Both the position numbers and the translations under genes were made by a program. Below, one piece after another: positions 48,540 to 56,555 of a DNA stretch of 64,000 nucleotides. How positions within the stretch are numbered: the first letter of the stretch is position 1; every line of letters starts with the position of its first letter. Source of the stretch: Oppiella nova (lineage: Eukaryota; Arthropoda; Arachnida; Sarcoptiformes; Oppiidae); contig CAJPVJ010000006.1 of the NCBI GenBank assembly GCA_905397405.1, forward strand, positions 1 through 64,000, read 5' to 3'. The notes beneath the pieces are model-generated. The model saw only the letters and a list, made by a program, of their open reading frames with translations, did not search any database and had not been told where the DNA came from.

Positions 48540-49277
48540 TTAAATACTCACTTCATCAGTTTGCTTTAAAACATAATGTTTAAATAATCCCGCTAAAATC
48601 CCAGATGCAATCCCAATAAAAATTGCTGCCGACATGTTGATAAAATAACAGGCCAATGCGGAAACCACTAAAGATACGGCAACCACAAAAGTATGTTTTT
48701 TCTCAAAGGCTGCTAGTAAGAAGCTTAAGAACAATGCAGGTAACAAGAAGTCTAAAGCGGCTTGTAAAAATTGCGGCAAGTCGCTGACTTGATCTGCAAA
48801 TAAACCACCTAAAAAGGAACCTAAGGCCCATGACATCCAGCTAAACAAGCTGAGTCCTAACATCCAAGACTCTGACCATTCCTGACGACGTTGGGAAAGT
48901 TTAATCATTCCAGCCGCAAAAACTTCATCGGTTAAACCCCATGCCCATACTGCGGTCTTTTTTAGGTTTAAACGGTCTTGAATCAGGTTTTGTAAGGCTG
49001 GCCCATAAAGTACATGGCGAATATCCAGTGCAATGACTGTAAGTGCTGTCATCCAAATAGATGTGCCACTGCCCAATAATGCAACCACAAGAAATTGGCT
49101 AGCACCAGCGTACATAGAGCAAGATAGAAATAAGGCTTCCCATGCACTAAAACCAAATTGGGTCGCGGATACACCAAAGGCAAAAGATACAGGCAGATAA
49201 GTAAAGATGATGGCTTGACTGTCTTTAGCGCCTTGCCAAAAGCCAGCAGTTTGGACTGAGGGATTGTGCTCTGACAC
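48540..49277 (-). CDS. azlC: AzlC-family branched-chain amino-acid permease
   Basis: From GTG 49277 (AGGTG 8 bases upstream; the upstream TTG 49304 lacks a site) this is 245 residues. AzlC proteins are 7-8 helix exporters that work with AzlD. Marks are TYLPVSFAFGVSATQFGFSAWEALFLSCSMYAGASQFLVVALLG near 23-68 and LDIRHVLYGPALQNL near 88-102. E-V-F-A in the WGLTDEVFAAG segment is also typical. A divergent lipoprotein gene starts about 100 bases away. Confidence 0.9.
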   Translation of the reverse strand: MSEHNPSVQTAGFWQGAKDSQAIIFTYLPVSFAFGVSATQFGFSAWEALFLSCSMYAGASQFLVVALLGSGTSIWMTALTVIALDIRHVLYGPALQNLIQDRLNLKKTAVWAWGLTDEVFAAGMIKLSQRRQEWSESWMLGLSLFSWMSWALGSFLGGLFADQVSDLPQFLQAALDFLLPALFLSFLLAAFEKKHTFVVAVSLVVSALACYFINMSAAIFIGIASGILAGLFKHYVLKQTDEVSI

Positions 49278-49379
49278 AGGACACCTAAAACGAGAGTAAA
49301 ACAAAAGGTAAAATCAAGATTGTGTATTCTACCCGAATTTACTAGCATAGTAGCGAAATGTTTATTTAGGCGTAACTTT

Positions 49380-49862
49380 ATGTTCGCAAATCAGTCGAAA
49401 TTATTATTGAGTATGACCTTGGTGTTAGGTGTTTTAGGTTTACAAGCATGTGGTAATTCATCTTCTGAACCTAAAGAAAAAGTTGAAATTAAAGCTGCGC
49501 CAAAACTAACCAATGATGCGACAACCTATGCCAATGAAGCATGGAAACTGATTAATCAGGTGGAACCCTTTGTCTACCGTAAGCAATTGAATTTGATTGA
49601 AGACAATGTACGTAAACCTTTACGGAAATTAAGTACCGACTGGCGTATCAATGTCAAAATGACCGATTCAGTGACAGAAGGTAAATACGCTTTGTGTCGT
49701 AAAGCCATGACCAGTTTAGATACTTGGGCAAGATCGACATTGGAAAAAGATGGTGAAATGCAAAAAAATCAAGCGCAATATGAACGTGATAAAGCCCAGT
49801 GCAAAGATGCTATTGAAAATCCAAGTTTAGGCAATACCAAAGCAAATAATAATATTTTTTAA
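49380..49862 (+). CDS. Putative lipoprotein of unknown function
   Basis: From ATG 49380 this is 160 residues with a clear lipoprotein signal (LLLSMTLVLGVLGLQAC, lipobox LQAC). The longer reading from 49320 would bury the signal. The mature protein is charged and helical, with VEPFVYRKQLNLIEDNVRKPLRKLSTDWRINVKMTD and two spaced cysteines (ALCRKAM and AQCKDA) that may pair. A terminator follows directly. I know no named family; it is probably anchored in the outer membrane (residue 2 after Cys is Gly, not Asp). Confidence 0.78.
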   Translation: MFANQSKLLLSMTLVLGVLGLQACGNSSSEPKEKVEIKAAPKLTNDATTYANEAWKLINQVEPFVYRKQLNLIEDNVRKPLRKLSTDWRINVKMTDSVTEGKYALCRKAMTSLDTWARSTLEKDGEMQKNQAQYERDKAQCKDAIENPSLGNTKANNNIF

Positions 49863-49873
49863 ATGATTTTAGA

Positions 49874-49903
49874 AAAAATGGCGCAAATATGCGCCATTTT
49901 TTT
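49874..49903 (+). terminator. Rho-independent terminator of the lipoprotein gene
   Basis: A 12-bp stem (AAAAATGGCGCA, 49874-49885; TGCGCCATTTTT, 49890-49901) with loop AATA is followed by T residues, 12 bases after the stop codon. Confidence 0.93.
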
Positions 49904-49940
49904 ATTGATACAGATCTATGTTCAGTACGTTCAGTGTTAC

Positions 49941-50348
49941 TTAAGGTTTTAATGGATTGGTTGATGCAGTTTTCACGGCCTTGTCTTTAGCAGCAGTTGA
50001 TTTTGCAGCGGCGTCATTTTTCACTGCTTTGGTTGTTGCTTCAGCTTTTGCTTTGCTTGCAGCAGTTTCAGTTTTTAGCTTTGTCGCTGCTTCTTTCGGT
50101 TTCGCTTCAACAGCTTTTGTTGCAGCTACACTTTTGTCTTTTGCTTGCGTTGCATCAGCTTTGGCTTTTGTACTTGCAGCCGTTGCTTTTTGAGTCGCTT
50201 GAGCTGCAGGATTTGCCGCAACACATTTGCCGCCTTTATGGTTTGGACCTGTACCACCAACCAATGTTGTACCTTTAGGACATGCAAATGCAGAAGCGCT
50301 AAGTACAGTGAATAATCCCGCTGTGAGCAATGTTGTGATTTTTTTCAT
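49941..50348 (-). CDS. Exported Ala/Lys/Thr-rich low-complexity protein
   Basis: This 135-residue protein has a Sec signal (MKKITTLLTAGLFTVLSASAFA) and a small cysteine-bounded head (CPKGTTLVGGTGPNHKGGKC). A tail of about 90 residues, nearly all Ala, Lys, Thr, Glu, Ser and Asp, follows in irregular repeats such as ATKA, AKAEA and AAKDKA. The tail should form a highly charged helix or stay disordered, resembling histone-H1-like or LEA-like proteins. It has no partner gene. The mirror-image open frames on the other strand are a by-product of the repeats. Function unknown. Confidence 0.75.
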   Translation of the reverse strand: MKKITTLLTAGLFTVLSASAFACPKGTTLVGGTGPNHKGGKCVAANPAAQATQKATAASTKAKADATQAKDKSVAATKAVEAKPKEAATKLKTETAASKAKAEATTKAVKNDAAAKSTAAKDKAVKTASTNPLKP

Positions 50349-50516
50349 TTATTTCAACTTTTATTGAGATGGCATTAGCGCCTCGCTAAAATATAATTGT
50401 ATTTTTCACAAAGTAGAATAAATAATTTGTATATTTTATTTATAAAATGATTATATATTCCAGCCGTTTAAGGTGAATTTAATATTTGTCTAAAAGTGGA
50501 AAAGTGATGAGTTAAA

Positions 50517-51218
50517 TTAGAGTTGGCCTAGTGAGTGAGCAATAGAATGTAATTGATTGATATCTAATATTTCTATTTTTTTAAAGGCAATTTTTAAAAC
50601 ACCTTGTTGTTCGAGTAAATGTAATTCTTGGTTAATGGTCTGACGTGAGCATTTGAGCAGCAATGCCAATTGTTCTTGAGATAAATGAATGATGTTATTT
50701 TCAATACAGATATGATTGCCATAGCCGTTTAAGATAAACATCAAACGCTGAGCTAATCGTTGTCGTATATGCTGGGTTTGAATTGAAATGAGTTCTAAAA
50801 AAGCAAAGCGAAGTTTTTGACTGGTCAATTGGGCGATATGGAACCAATATTGCGGATAGTCATTTAAAATTTTCTGAATCGCTTGGCTGGGGAGATGTAA
50901 AATTAAACATTTTCCAACAGCAATGGCATCATGAGAACGTGGTTGCTGATCCACCAAAGAAATTTCTCCAAACCACATAATCGGTTCTGCAATAGCAGCA
51001 ACGGATTCATTTCCTTCAATATCAATATAGCCTAAGCGTACCCGACCATCTAAGACCGCATAGATGCCATTAAATAGATCGCCTGATCTGAAAATCGCTT
51101 GATCACGCTCAAATTTTTGATAATGGGCTTGTTGTTGAATCAATTGTTGAAAAGGAATAGGCAGTTGTGAATACCATAAATTCTTTGATAATAATTCAAG
51201 GTCCGTTGAATTCAGCAC
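50517..51218 (-). CDS. Crp/Fnr-family transcriptional regulator
   Basis: This 233-residue regulator has a cyclic-nucleotide-binding fold (about 30-135: QAIFRSGDLFNGIYAVLDGRVRLGYIDIEGNE and MWFGEISLVDQQPRSHDAIA). A C-terminal winged helix follows (about 160-225: IHLSQEQLALLLKCSRQTINQELHLLEQQG). The start is GTG 51218, supported by AAAAGGACATATT just upstream. The phosphate-binding cassette lacks a perfect cAMP pattern, and there is no Fnr-type cysteine cluster, so its signal is unknown. A 9-codon ORF with a perfect ribosome site lies about 100 bases upstream on the same strand. Confidence 0.9.
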   Translation of the reverse strand: MLNSTDLELLSKNLWYSQLPIPFQQLIQQQAHYQKFERDQAIFRSGDLFNGIYAVLDGRVRLGYIDIEGNESVAAIAEPIMWFGEISLVDQQPRSHDAIAVGKCLILHLPSQAIQKILNDYPQYWFHIAQLTSQKLRFAFLELISIQTQHIRQRLAQRLMFILNGYGNHICIENNIIHLSQEQLALLLKCSRQTINQELHLLEQQGVLKIAFKKIEILDINQLHSIAHSLGQL

Positions 51219-51313
51219 AATATGTCCTTTTATGTATCATTGTTAATCTTTGCTTTGATTTTCAAATATATCTAACAGCATAGTCAGTAGGATAGAAAGT
51301 TCCTTAGATAAAA

Positions 51314-51343
51314 TCAGTAGCGATAAGCACTGAGTAGAACCAT
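51314..51343 (-). CDS. Nine-residue mini-ORF, candidate leader peptide
   Basis: On the minus strand, AAAGGAGG (51358-51351) sits 7 bases before ATG 51343, which opens the 9-codon frame MVLLSAYRY ending at TGA 51314. The Shine-Dalgarno is among the strongest in the window and would be unusual by chance. The Crp/Fnr gene starts 95 bases downstream on the same strand. The surrounding gap 51219-51550 has no other credible ORF. It could be a translated leader that controls the regulator. Confidence 0.45.
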   Translation of the reverse strand: MVLLSAYRY

Positions 51344-51550
51344 TTACAATCCTCCTTTAAGGGCAGCAATTTAGCGTGAATATGACAGAGTCACTGGCCA
51401 TAATGTATCAATAAATTTATTGTGAAAGCTGTTGTTATTTACTTCTTTGCAAATTTAAATGAAAAATCAATTCAACTTGTCAGCTAGACGACAACTTTTA
51501 TCTTAGCGCTTTTATATAGTGAAATGAAGAGATTAACAAGGACGCTGAAA

Positions 51551-52093
51551 ATGAACAGATTAGAGCAACTTCTTAGCCAGTACGCAGCTTATCATTTAGA
51601 CCATAAAAATGTATTTACGCATTTTATTGGTATTCCGATGATCGTATTTTCAATCATGTGTCTAATGGCTAGAGCAGGGGTGATGCTTTCAGGTTTTGAA
51701 ATCACTTTGGCATTGATTCTATTGGTTTTAAGTATGATTTATTATTTTAGTCTGGATAAATTATTCGGCTTTTTAATGTTGCTTATTTATGCAGTAGCCT
51801 ATCCATTTGCCTATAAAATTGCTCAATTAGGCATGGGAACTTGGCTAAGTATCAGCATTGGTACTTTTGTTGTAGGATGGGTATTCCAATTTGTAGGGCA
51901 TTTTTATGAAAAGAAAAAACCTGCATTTGTTGATGATTTAGTCGGTTTAGCGATTGGTCCATTATTTGTCTTAGCTGAGTTTGTATTCTTGCTGGGTTTT
52001 CGTAAAGATTTACAAGAAAAAATGCTAGTAGAAGCCAGAAAGCAACGTACTGCAATGGATGAAAAATCATTAGACGGTTTACACGCGAAATAA
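51551..52093 (+). CDS. Mpo1-like (DUF962) membrane protein
   Basis: From ATG 51551 (AAGGA 8-9 bases upstream; 51524 is an alternative) this is 180 residues. It has about four helices and the Mpo1/DUF962 motifs YHLDHKNVFTHFIGIP (about 14-29) and VVGWVFQFVGHFYEKKKPAFVDDL (about 109-133). The conserved histidines bind iron in yeast Mpo1, a dioxygenase that shortens 2-hydroxy fatty acids. Bacterial members are widely found but little studied. Lipid-modifying activity is inferred from the family. It is convergent with the sodA operon, separated by a strong inverted repeat. Confidence 0.85.
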   Translation: MNRLEQLLSQYAAYHLDHKNVFTHFIGIPMIVFSIMCLMARAGVMLSGFEITLALILLVLSMIYYFSLDKLFGFLMLLIYAVAYPFAYKIAQLGMGTWLSISIGTFVVGWVFQFVGHFYEKKKPAFVDDLVGLAIGPLFVLAEFVFLLGFRKDLQEKMLVEARKQRTAMDEKSLDGLHAK

Positions 52094-52125
52094 TTTGAAA
52101 GATAAAGAATCTAGTTTATGATAAA

Positions 52126-52162
52126 ACCCTTTAAGTCAGTAATTTAAACTGACTTAAAGGGT
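52126..52162. terminator. 15-bp perfect inverted repeat between convergent operons
   Basis: Arms ACCCTTTAAGTCAGT (52126-52140) and ACTGACTTAAAGGGT (52148-52162) with a 7-base loop. On the minus strand it is followed by TTTATC and lies 26 bases past the microprotein stop. The + strand lacks a close T-run. Confidence 0.75.
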
Positions 52163-52187
52163 ATCGACTTCTATATTTTTGTTTGTT

Positions 52188-52319
52188 TTAGAATAAGAAT
52201 TCTTTGATAAATATCACTAAACCAAAGAAAAAAATGGCGCAACCAATATAAAATTTTATTTTTTTAATCAGTGAAGAATTGAACATTGGCATCGTCATAT
52301 GGTCTGTATAGTATTTCAT
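52188..52319 (-). CDS. 43-residue membrane microprotein coupled to sodA
   Basis: ATG 52319-52317 overlaps the sodA stop (TGA 52318-52316) by the classic ATGA four-base overlap, so it would be translated by re-initiating ribosomes. The 43-residue product has a polar Met-rich start ([13 protein letters not shown]) and one hydrophobic helix (residues 22-39, [18 protein letters not shown]). It ends at TAA 52190-52188 just before the operon terminator. It is a good candidate for an unannotated inner-membrane protein. Function unknown; methionines and a histidine near the start could bind metal, but this is only a guess. Confidence 0.65.
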   Translation of the reverse strand: MKYYTDHMTMPMFNSSLIKKIKFYIGCAIFFFGLVIFIKEFLF

Positions 52320-52927
52320 TGGATTGCTTCTAAATAACGGCGATTCACTTCTTCCCAATTCACAACATTATAAAATGCCGCAATATATTCGGGACGACGG
52401 TTTTGGTATTTTAAATAATAAGCATGTTCCCAGACATCTAAAGCCAGAATCGGGATATTGCCATTCATCAGTGGTGAATCTTGATTGGCACTGCTTTCTA
52501 CGATGACTTTCTTTTCAGGGGTTACGCTTAACCATGCCCAGCCACTACCAAATCGTGTCAGTGCTGCTTTAGTAAAGGCTTCTTTAAAGTTTTCAAAACC
52601 TCCAATATCTCTGTCAATTGCTTCAGCGATTTGTTTAATTGGCTCTCCACCACCTTGAGGGCTCATTACTGTCCAGAATAAAGAGTGGTTAGCATGCCCA
52701 CCACCATTATTAATTACGCTATTTTTAAGATCAGCAGGAACTTCATTCACTTTTGAAACCAGTTCTTCAATCGACAACTTTTCCCATGCTGTGCCTTCAA
52801 CTGTGGCATTGATATTATTGATATAGGTTTGATGGTGCTTGGTATGGTGGATTTCCATTGTTTTTGTATCAATATTAGGTTCAAGTGCATCGTATGCATA
52901 AGGCAGTTGTGGAAGCGAGTAAGCCAT
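52316..52927 (-). CDS. sodA: Superoxide dismutase, manganese-type
   Basis: This 203-residue Fe/Mn superoxide dismutase converts superoxide to oxygen and peroxide. Metal ligands are H27, H81, D164 and H168 (the last two in [12 protein letters not shown]). GGGHANH at 75-81 and Q149-D150 in ANQDSP place the key glutamine in the second domain, which favours the manganese subtype, as do GSGWAWL and SPLM. A near-perfect Fur box lies 30-48 bases upstream, as for E. coli sodA. A coupled microprotein gene follows. Confidence 0.93.
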   Translation of the reverse strand: MAYSLPQLPYAYDALEPNIDTKTMEIHHTKHHQTYINNINATVEGTAWEKLSIEELVSKVNEVPADLKNSVINNGGGHANHSLFWTVMSPQGGGEPIKQIAEAIDRDIGGFENFKEAFTKAALTRFGSGWAWLSVTPEKKVIVESSANQDSPLMNGNIPILALDVWEHAYYLKYQNRRPEYIAAFYNVVNWEEVNRRYLEAIQ

Positions 52928-52956
52928 GAATCAATCCTGTGATGTTAAGTATAGTG

Positions 52957-52975
52957 ATAATGCTAATAATTATCA
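52957..52975. promoter_or_regulatory. Fur box upstream of sodA
   Basis: The 19-mer at 52957-52975 matches the Fur consensus GATAATGATAATCATTATC at 17 of 19 positions (differences at positions 8 and 13). An overlapping half-site run (ATTATCATTATTATA) extends to 52984. Iron-bound Fur would repress sodA. Confidence 0.85.
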
Positions 52976-52984
52976 TTATTATAT

Positions 52985-53334
52985 ATGAGCATCAAAAGTG
53001 CAACCTACTTAACTTTATTATTGTGTAGCTGATTTCAAAATAGAAATGATCAATTGAGGCAGGGGCTTAGCGATAGACGCTTGGCGCGTTTTAAGATGTA
53101 AATAAATATCGCGTATATTTACTGGAATATTATAATTTTAAATGTTGATATTTTTTTATAAAAACCTGAATACGTGTTTCATTAAAAAGCGGAGTTAAAA
53201 TTAGATCGATAAGGCGAATGGTCAAAGTGATCCGCAAATTAATCAACAGATCGTTGAATCTAGATTTAGAAAACAAGTTTTAAATATTCGTCAGACATTT
53301 ATAAACCAAACTAAAACCAGTGAAAGATTCTATG
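52985..53334. other. Intergenic region between sodA and ychF
   Basis: No gene with a credible start was found. From about 53198 a frame stays open on the + strand into the ychF terminator (QSDPQINQQIVESRF and so on) but has no start codon or ribosome site, so it may be a decayed remnant or chance. Confidence 0.4.
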
Positions 53335-53370
53335 ATGAAAAAAAACAGGTTGAAGAAGTCTTCAACCTGT
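53335..53370 (-). terminator. Rho-independent terminator of ychF
   Basis: A 12-bp stem (ACAGGTTGAAGA, 53345-53356; TCTTCAACCTGT, 53359-53370) is preceded on the + strand by an A-run from 53336. On the minus strand it reads as hairpin then T-run, 23 bases after the ychF stop. Confidence 0.93.
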
Positions 53371-53392
53371 CTCATCAAAGCATGAGATCTGC

Positions 53393-54484
53393 TTATACGT
53401 TAAAACGGAAGTGCAAGACATCACCATCTTGAACGATGTAAGTTTTACCTTCTAAACGCCATTTTCCTGCTTCTTTAGCGCCGTTTTCACCGTTGTATTG
53501 GATGAAATCGTCATAAGCGATACATTCTGCACGAATAAAGCCTTTCTCAAAGTCAGTGTGGATTACACCCGCAGCTTGAGGTGCAGTTGCACCCACTTTT
53601 ACAGTCCAAGCACGTACTTCTTGAACACCTGCTGTAAAGTAAGTTTGTAAGCCAAGTAAGCTATAACCTGCACGAATCACCACATTTAGACCTGGTTCTT
53701 CCATGCCTAATGCTTCAAGGAATTCAGCACGATCTTCATCATCCAACAATGAAATTTCAGCTTCGATTTGGTTGCAAAGCGGAACAACGATTGCATTTTC
53801 CTCAGCAGCTAACTTTTTCACAGCTTCAAGGTGTGGGTTATTTTCAAAACCATCTTCTGCAACGTTTGCGATATACATGGTCGGTTTTAATGTCATTAAA
53901 CCAAAACCACGCACAAGTTTACGTTCATCATCATCTAAATCAGCCGCACGAGCTGGCTTGCCTTCATCAAGTAAAGGTAGAATTTTTTCTAAAACTGCTT
54001 TTGTTGCAAGGGCTTCTTTATCACCGCTTTTTGCAGATTTTGCCAAACGGGTAACTGCTTTAGTTACAGTTTCCAAGTCAGCAAGTGCAAGTTCAGTATT
54101 AATCGTTGCAATATCATCTAATGGATCAATTTTACCATTTACATGAATTACGTTTTCATCTTCAAAACAACGTACAACGTGTGCAATTGCATCAGTTTCA
54201 CGGATGTTTGCAAGGAATTGGTTACCCAAACCTTCGCCTTTAGATGCACCCGCAACTAAACCTGCAATATCTACAAATTCCATCGTAGTTGGAATAACAC
54301 GTTGTGGTTTAACAATGGCTGTTAATTTGTCTAAACGTGGATCAGGTACAGGTACGATGCCTGTATTTGGTTCAATGGTACAGAATGGGAAGTTTTCCGC
54401 AGCAATAGCAGCTTTAGTCAATGCATTGAAAAGTGTAGATTTACCAACGTTCGGCAAGCCGACAATACCGCAATTAAAACCCAT
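53393..54484 (-). CDS. ychF: Redox-responsive Obg-family ATPase YchF
   Basis: This 363-residue protein is YchF/OLA1, a ribosome-associated Obg-family P-loop protein that prefers ATP and is linked to stress responses. ATG 54484 gives [22 protein letters not shown], the standard start; an upstream GTG 54496 is not needed. Motifs are the P-loop [31 protein letters not shown] near 66-87, and the C-terminal TGS-like domain ending [18 protein letters not shown] is typical of that domain. It is often beside pth, which is not in the window. It has its own terminator. Confidence 0.96.
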   Translation of the reverse strand: MGFNCGIVGLPNVGKSTLFNALTKAAIAAENFPFCTIEPNTGIVPVPDPRLDKLTAIVKPQRVIPTTMEFVDIAGLVAGASKGEGLGNQFLANIRETDAIAHVVRCFEDENVIHVNGKIDPLDDIATINTELALADLETVTKAVTRLAKSAKSGDKEALATKAVLEKILPLLDEGKPARAADLDDDERKLVRGFGLMTLKPTMYIANVAEDGFENNPHLEAVKKLAAEENAIVVPLCNQIEAEISLLDDEDRAEFLEALGMEEPGLNVVIRAGYSLLGLQTYFTAGVQEVRAWTVKVGATAPQAAGVIHTDFEKGFIRAECIAYDDFIQYNGENGAKEAGKWRLEGKTYIVQDGDVLHFRFNV

Positions 54485-54718
54485 GAAATAACTCACAAAG
54501 TGTTATATAAAAATTGCGGATGATTTTACATGAAAGCCATGACAAAGTCAGGTCTACGACCTATAAGTTTTAAAATCAGATCATCTCAAATATATCAAGT
54601 GCTACATATTTGCCTGAGATCAGCACTTTTATTGAACAAAATGAGCATTCTAGGGGAGTGACAATTGATTTAGCATAATTTTTATAAGTGGATCAATTAA
54701 GTAAAGTTACTATCCTTC

Positions 54719-54779
54719 GTCTAACGACGACGTCCATGTCGCCCTACAGATGGGTAAGCCTTGTATCATTCAACAAGGC
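54719..54779. repeat. GC-rich island with hairpin downstream of metI
   Basis: Within the otherwise AT-rich gap 54485-54833, the stretch from 54719 to 54745 (TCTAACGACGACGTCCATGT then CGCCC) is GC-rich and nearly self-complementary around GACGTC. It is followed by a 7-bp stem (GCCTTGT, 54758-54764; ACAAGGC, 54773-54779). It lies about 55 bases past the metI stop without a T-run. It may be a repetitive extragenic palindrome or a weak terminator. Confidence 0.45.
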
Positions 54780-54833
54780 AAAAGCGAAATCTATTTTATT
54801 TATATTGATGCAAATGAAGTTAATTGGAAAAAC

Positions 54834-55493
54834 TTAAATCTTCCGTTTATCCAACTGACTTGCCAAACTGTCACCAAATGCCTGAACGATCATGACCAAA
54901 GCCACCAAGACCACAATCACAGCAAACATCATTTGCATATCAAAGCGTTGATAACCATAACGGTAGGCAATATCACCTAAGCCACCAGCACCAATTGCAC
55001 CCGCAATTGCAGAGGAGTTAATCATGGTGACAATTGTGACTGTAAAACCTGCCACAATGCCGGGTAACGCTTCAGGTAAAAGTACATGCCAAACGATTTG
55101 CTTACGGTTACAGCCCATCGCTTGTGCAGCTTCAATTAGACCTTGATCCACTTCACGTAAGCTAACTTCTGCAATACGGGCAAAGAAAGGTGTCGCGGCT
55201 AAAGTTAATGGAACAACAGCTGCCCAGACTCCGTAACTGGTTCCGACAATCCAACGGGTTAAAGGAATCAGCGCCACCATTAAAATCAAAAAGGGAACAG
55301 ATCGGGTAATGTTGATCACCGTGCCTAATGCATGATTAATCTTTTTAGATGGATAAATCCCTTGTTCAGATGTATTGACCAAAATCACTGCCAAAGGTAA
55401 GCCAATCAAAAAGGCAACAATGGCAGATACGCCAACCATCAGTAAGGTATCTATGGTTCCGGTCAGCAACAAATCAATGAGTTGGTCTTGCAT
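54834..55493 (-). CDS. metI: Methionine ABC transporter permease MetI
   Basis: This 219-residue permease has five or six helices and the ABC-permease EAA loop (IEAAQAMGCNRKQIVWHVLLPEALPGI, about 128-154). It is the membrane part of the MetNIQ methionine importer, with MetN and MetQ encoded upstream. ATG 55493 is preferred to TTG 55499. It overlaps metN by 20 bases, showing coupled translation. Last gene of the sulfur-scavenging operon. Confidence 0.92.
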   Translation of the reverse strand: MQDQLIDLLLTGTIDTLLMVGVSAIVAFLIGLPLAVILVNTSEQGIYPSKKINHALGTVINITRSVPFLILMVALIPLTRWIVGTSYGVWAAVVPLTLAATPFFARIAEVSLREVDQGLIEAAQAMGCNRKQIVWHVLLPEALPGIVAGFTVTIVTMINSSAIAGAIGAGGLGDIAYRYGYQRFDMQMMFAVIVVLVALVMIVQAFGDSLASQLDKRKI

Positions 55494-56544
55494 AGCCAAG
55501 TACCTCTATTTGCGCAATTTGATGTTTTAACCTTTCTTGTAAATTATGCAGGTCTAAATGGGTTTGTTCAGTACCGACAATCAGCGTTCCAATCAAATGG
55601 TTTTGGATATTGTCGATATGACTTTGATATAAATGTACGGATTTTTCAAAAACTTCAAAAAGTTCCACTAAATCAGGTGAGTTTTTCGGATCGGTTTCAT
55701 AACGTAGTTTTAAAATACTATGGGTTGAATCTTGTTGTAGCTCTGTATGCACTGGAAAGGGCAAATCGAGTTGTTCTAGGTTTAACAATTCTTGTGTGAT
55801 TTTCTGCTGAGGCTGTGAAAACACGGACCAGACTTGTCCTGACTCAACGATTTCACCATGTTCAATCACCACCACTTGATCGCAAATTTCACGAATCACT
55901 TGCATCTCATGGGTAATTAAAACAATGGTAATCCCCAATTCTCGATTGATTTTTTTCAGCAAGGATAACACCACTGAGGTACTTTCAGGATCAAGTGCAG
56001 ACGTAGCTTCATCACATAATAAAATTTCAGGATGATGCACCAGCGCACGAGCAATACCAACACGTTGCTTTTGACCACCAGACAGCTGTGAAGGGTAGTT
56101 ATGCGCTTTATTTCCCAATCCGACCAGTTCTAAAACATCGTTGACACGTGTTTCAATTTCAGCTTTATCGACATGGGCAATTTTTAAGGGCAAAGCCACA
56201 TTGTCCCAAACTGTTTTGGCAGACATTAAATTAAAATGCTGAAAAATCATCCCGATTCTTTGACGTGTTTGAATCAATTCAGCATGACTGAGTTCAGCCA
56301 AATTTTGTTGATGAATATGAATACTGCCCTCAGAAATACCTTCTAAACCATTTAAGGTTCGAATTAAGGAAGATTTACCTGCGCCACTTTTACCGATGAT
56401 GCCGAAAATCTTGCCTTGAGGAATATCTAAGTTGATATTTTTTAACGCATGGATCTGTTGATCTTGCCCATCATAGTATTTATTCAGATCACGAATTTTG
56501 ATATGTGGGACTGAAAAATCAACATGCGAACCGAAACTCACCAT
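55474..56544 (-). CDS. metN: Methionine ABC transporter ATP-binding protein MetN
   Basis: From ATG 56544 (AAGGAG 9 bases upstream) this is 356 residues. The Walker A motif is GKSGAGKSS at 51-59, the signature LSGGQKQR is near 151, and Walker B LLCDEATSALDPES is near 170. A C-terminal NIL domain (about 265-350) matches MetN, where it binds methionine and inhibits transport. It drives import through MetI. The longer frame from 56577 would overlap the metQ gene and lacks a ribosome site. It is embedded in an operon with oxygenases, so it may also take up organosulfur compounds. Confidence 0.93.
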   Translation of the reverse strand: MVSFGSHVDFSVPHIKIRDLNKYYDGQDQQIHALKNINLDIPQGKIFGIIGKSGAGKSSLIRTLNGLEGISEGSIHIHQQNLAELSHAELIQTRQRIGMIFQHFNLMSAKTVWDNVALPLKIAHVDKAEIETRVNDVLELVGLGNKAHNYPSQLSGGQKQRVGIARALVHHPEILLCDEATSALDPESTSVVLSLLKKINRELGITIVLITHEMQVIREICDQVVVIEHGEIVESGQVWSVFSQPQQKITQELLNLEQLDLPFPVHTELQQDSTHSILKLRYETDPKNSPDLVELFEVFEKSVHLYQSHIDNIQNHLIGTLIVGTEQTHLDLHNLQERLKHQIAQIEVLGYARPTH

Positions 56545-56555
56545 TTCTATTCTCC

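Noticed and set aside
49957-50278. Two long open frames on the + strand opposite the Ala/Lys-rich gene
   Set aside because: They are mirror products of the repetitive Ala/Lys codons of the minus-strand gene, which has a signal peptide and a normal layout. The + frames give hydrophobic, Leu- or Ala-rich nonsense without ribosome sites.
53198-53428. Start-less open frame before ychF
   Set aside because: There is no start codon or ribosome site, and it runs through the ychF terminator, so chance or a decayed remnant is more likely than a gene.
53703-54491. Several long + strand frames across ychF
   Set aside because: They lie inside ychF, a firmly identified gene with strong codon bias, and carry no recognisable domains.
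54750-54980. 76-codon + strand frame spanning the metI end
   Set aside because: Most of it is antisense to metI, and it has no ribosome site. The first 28 codons lie in the gap and show no known motif.
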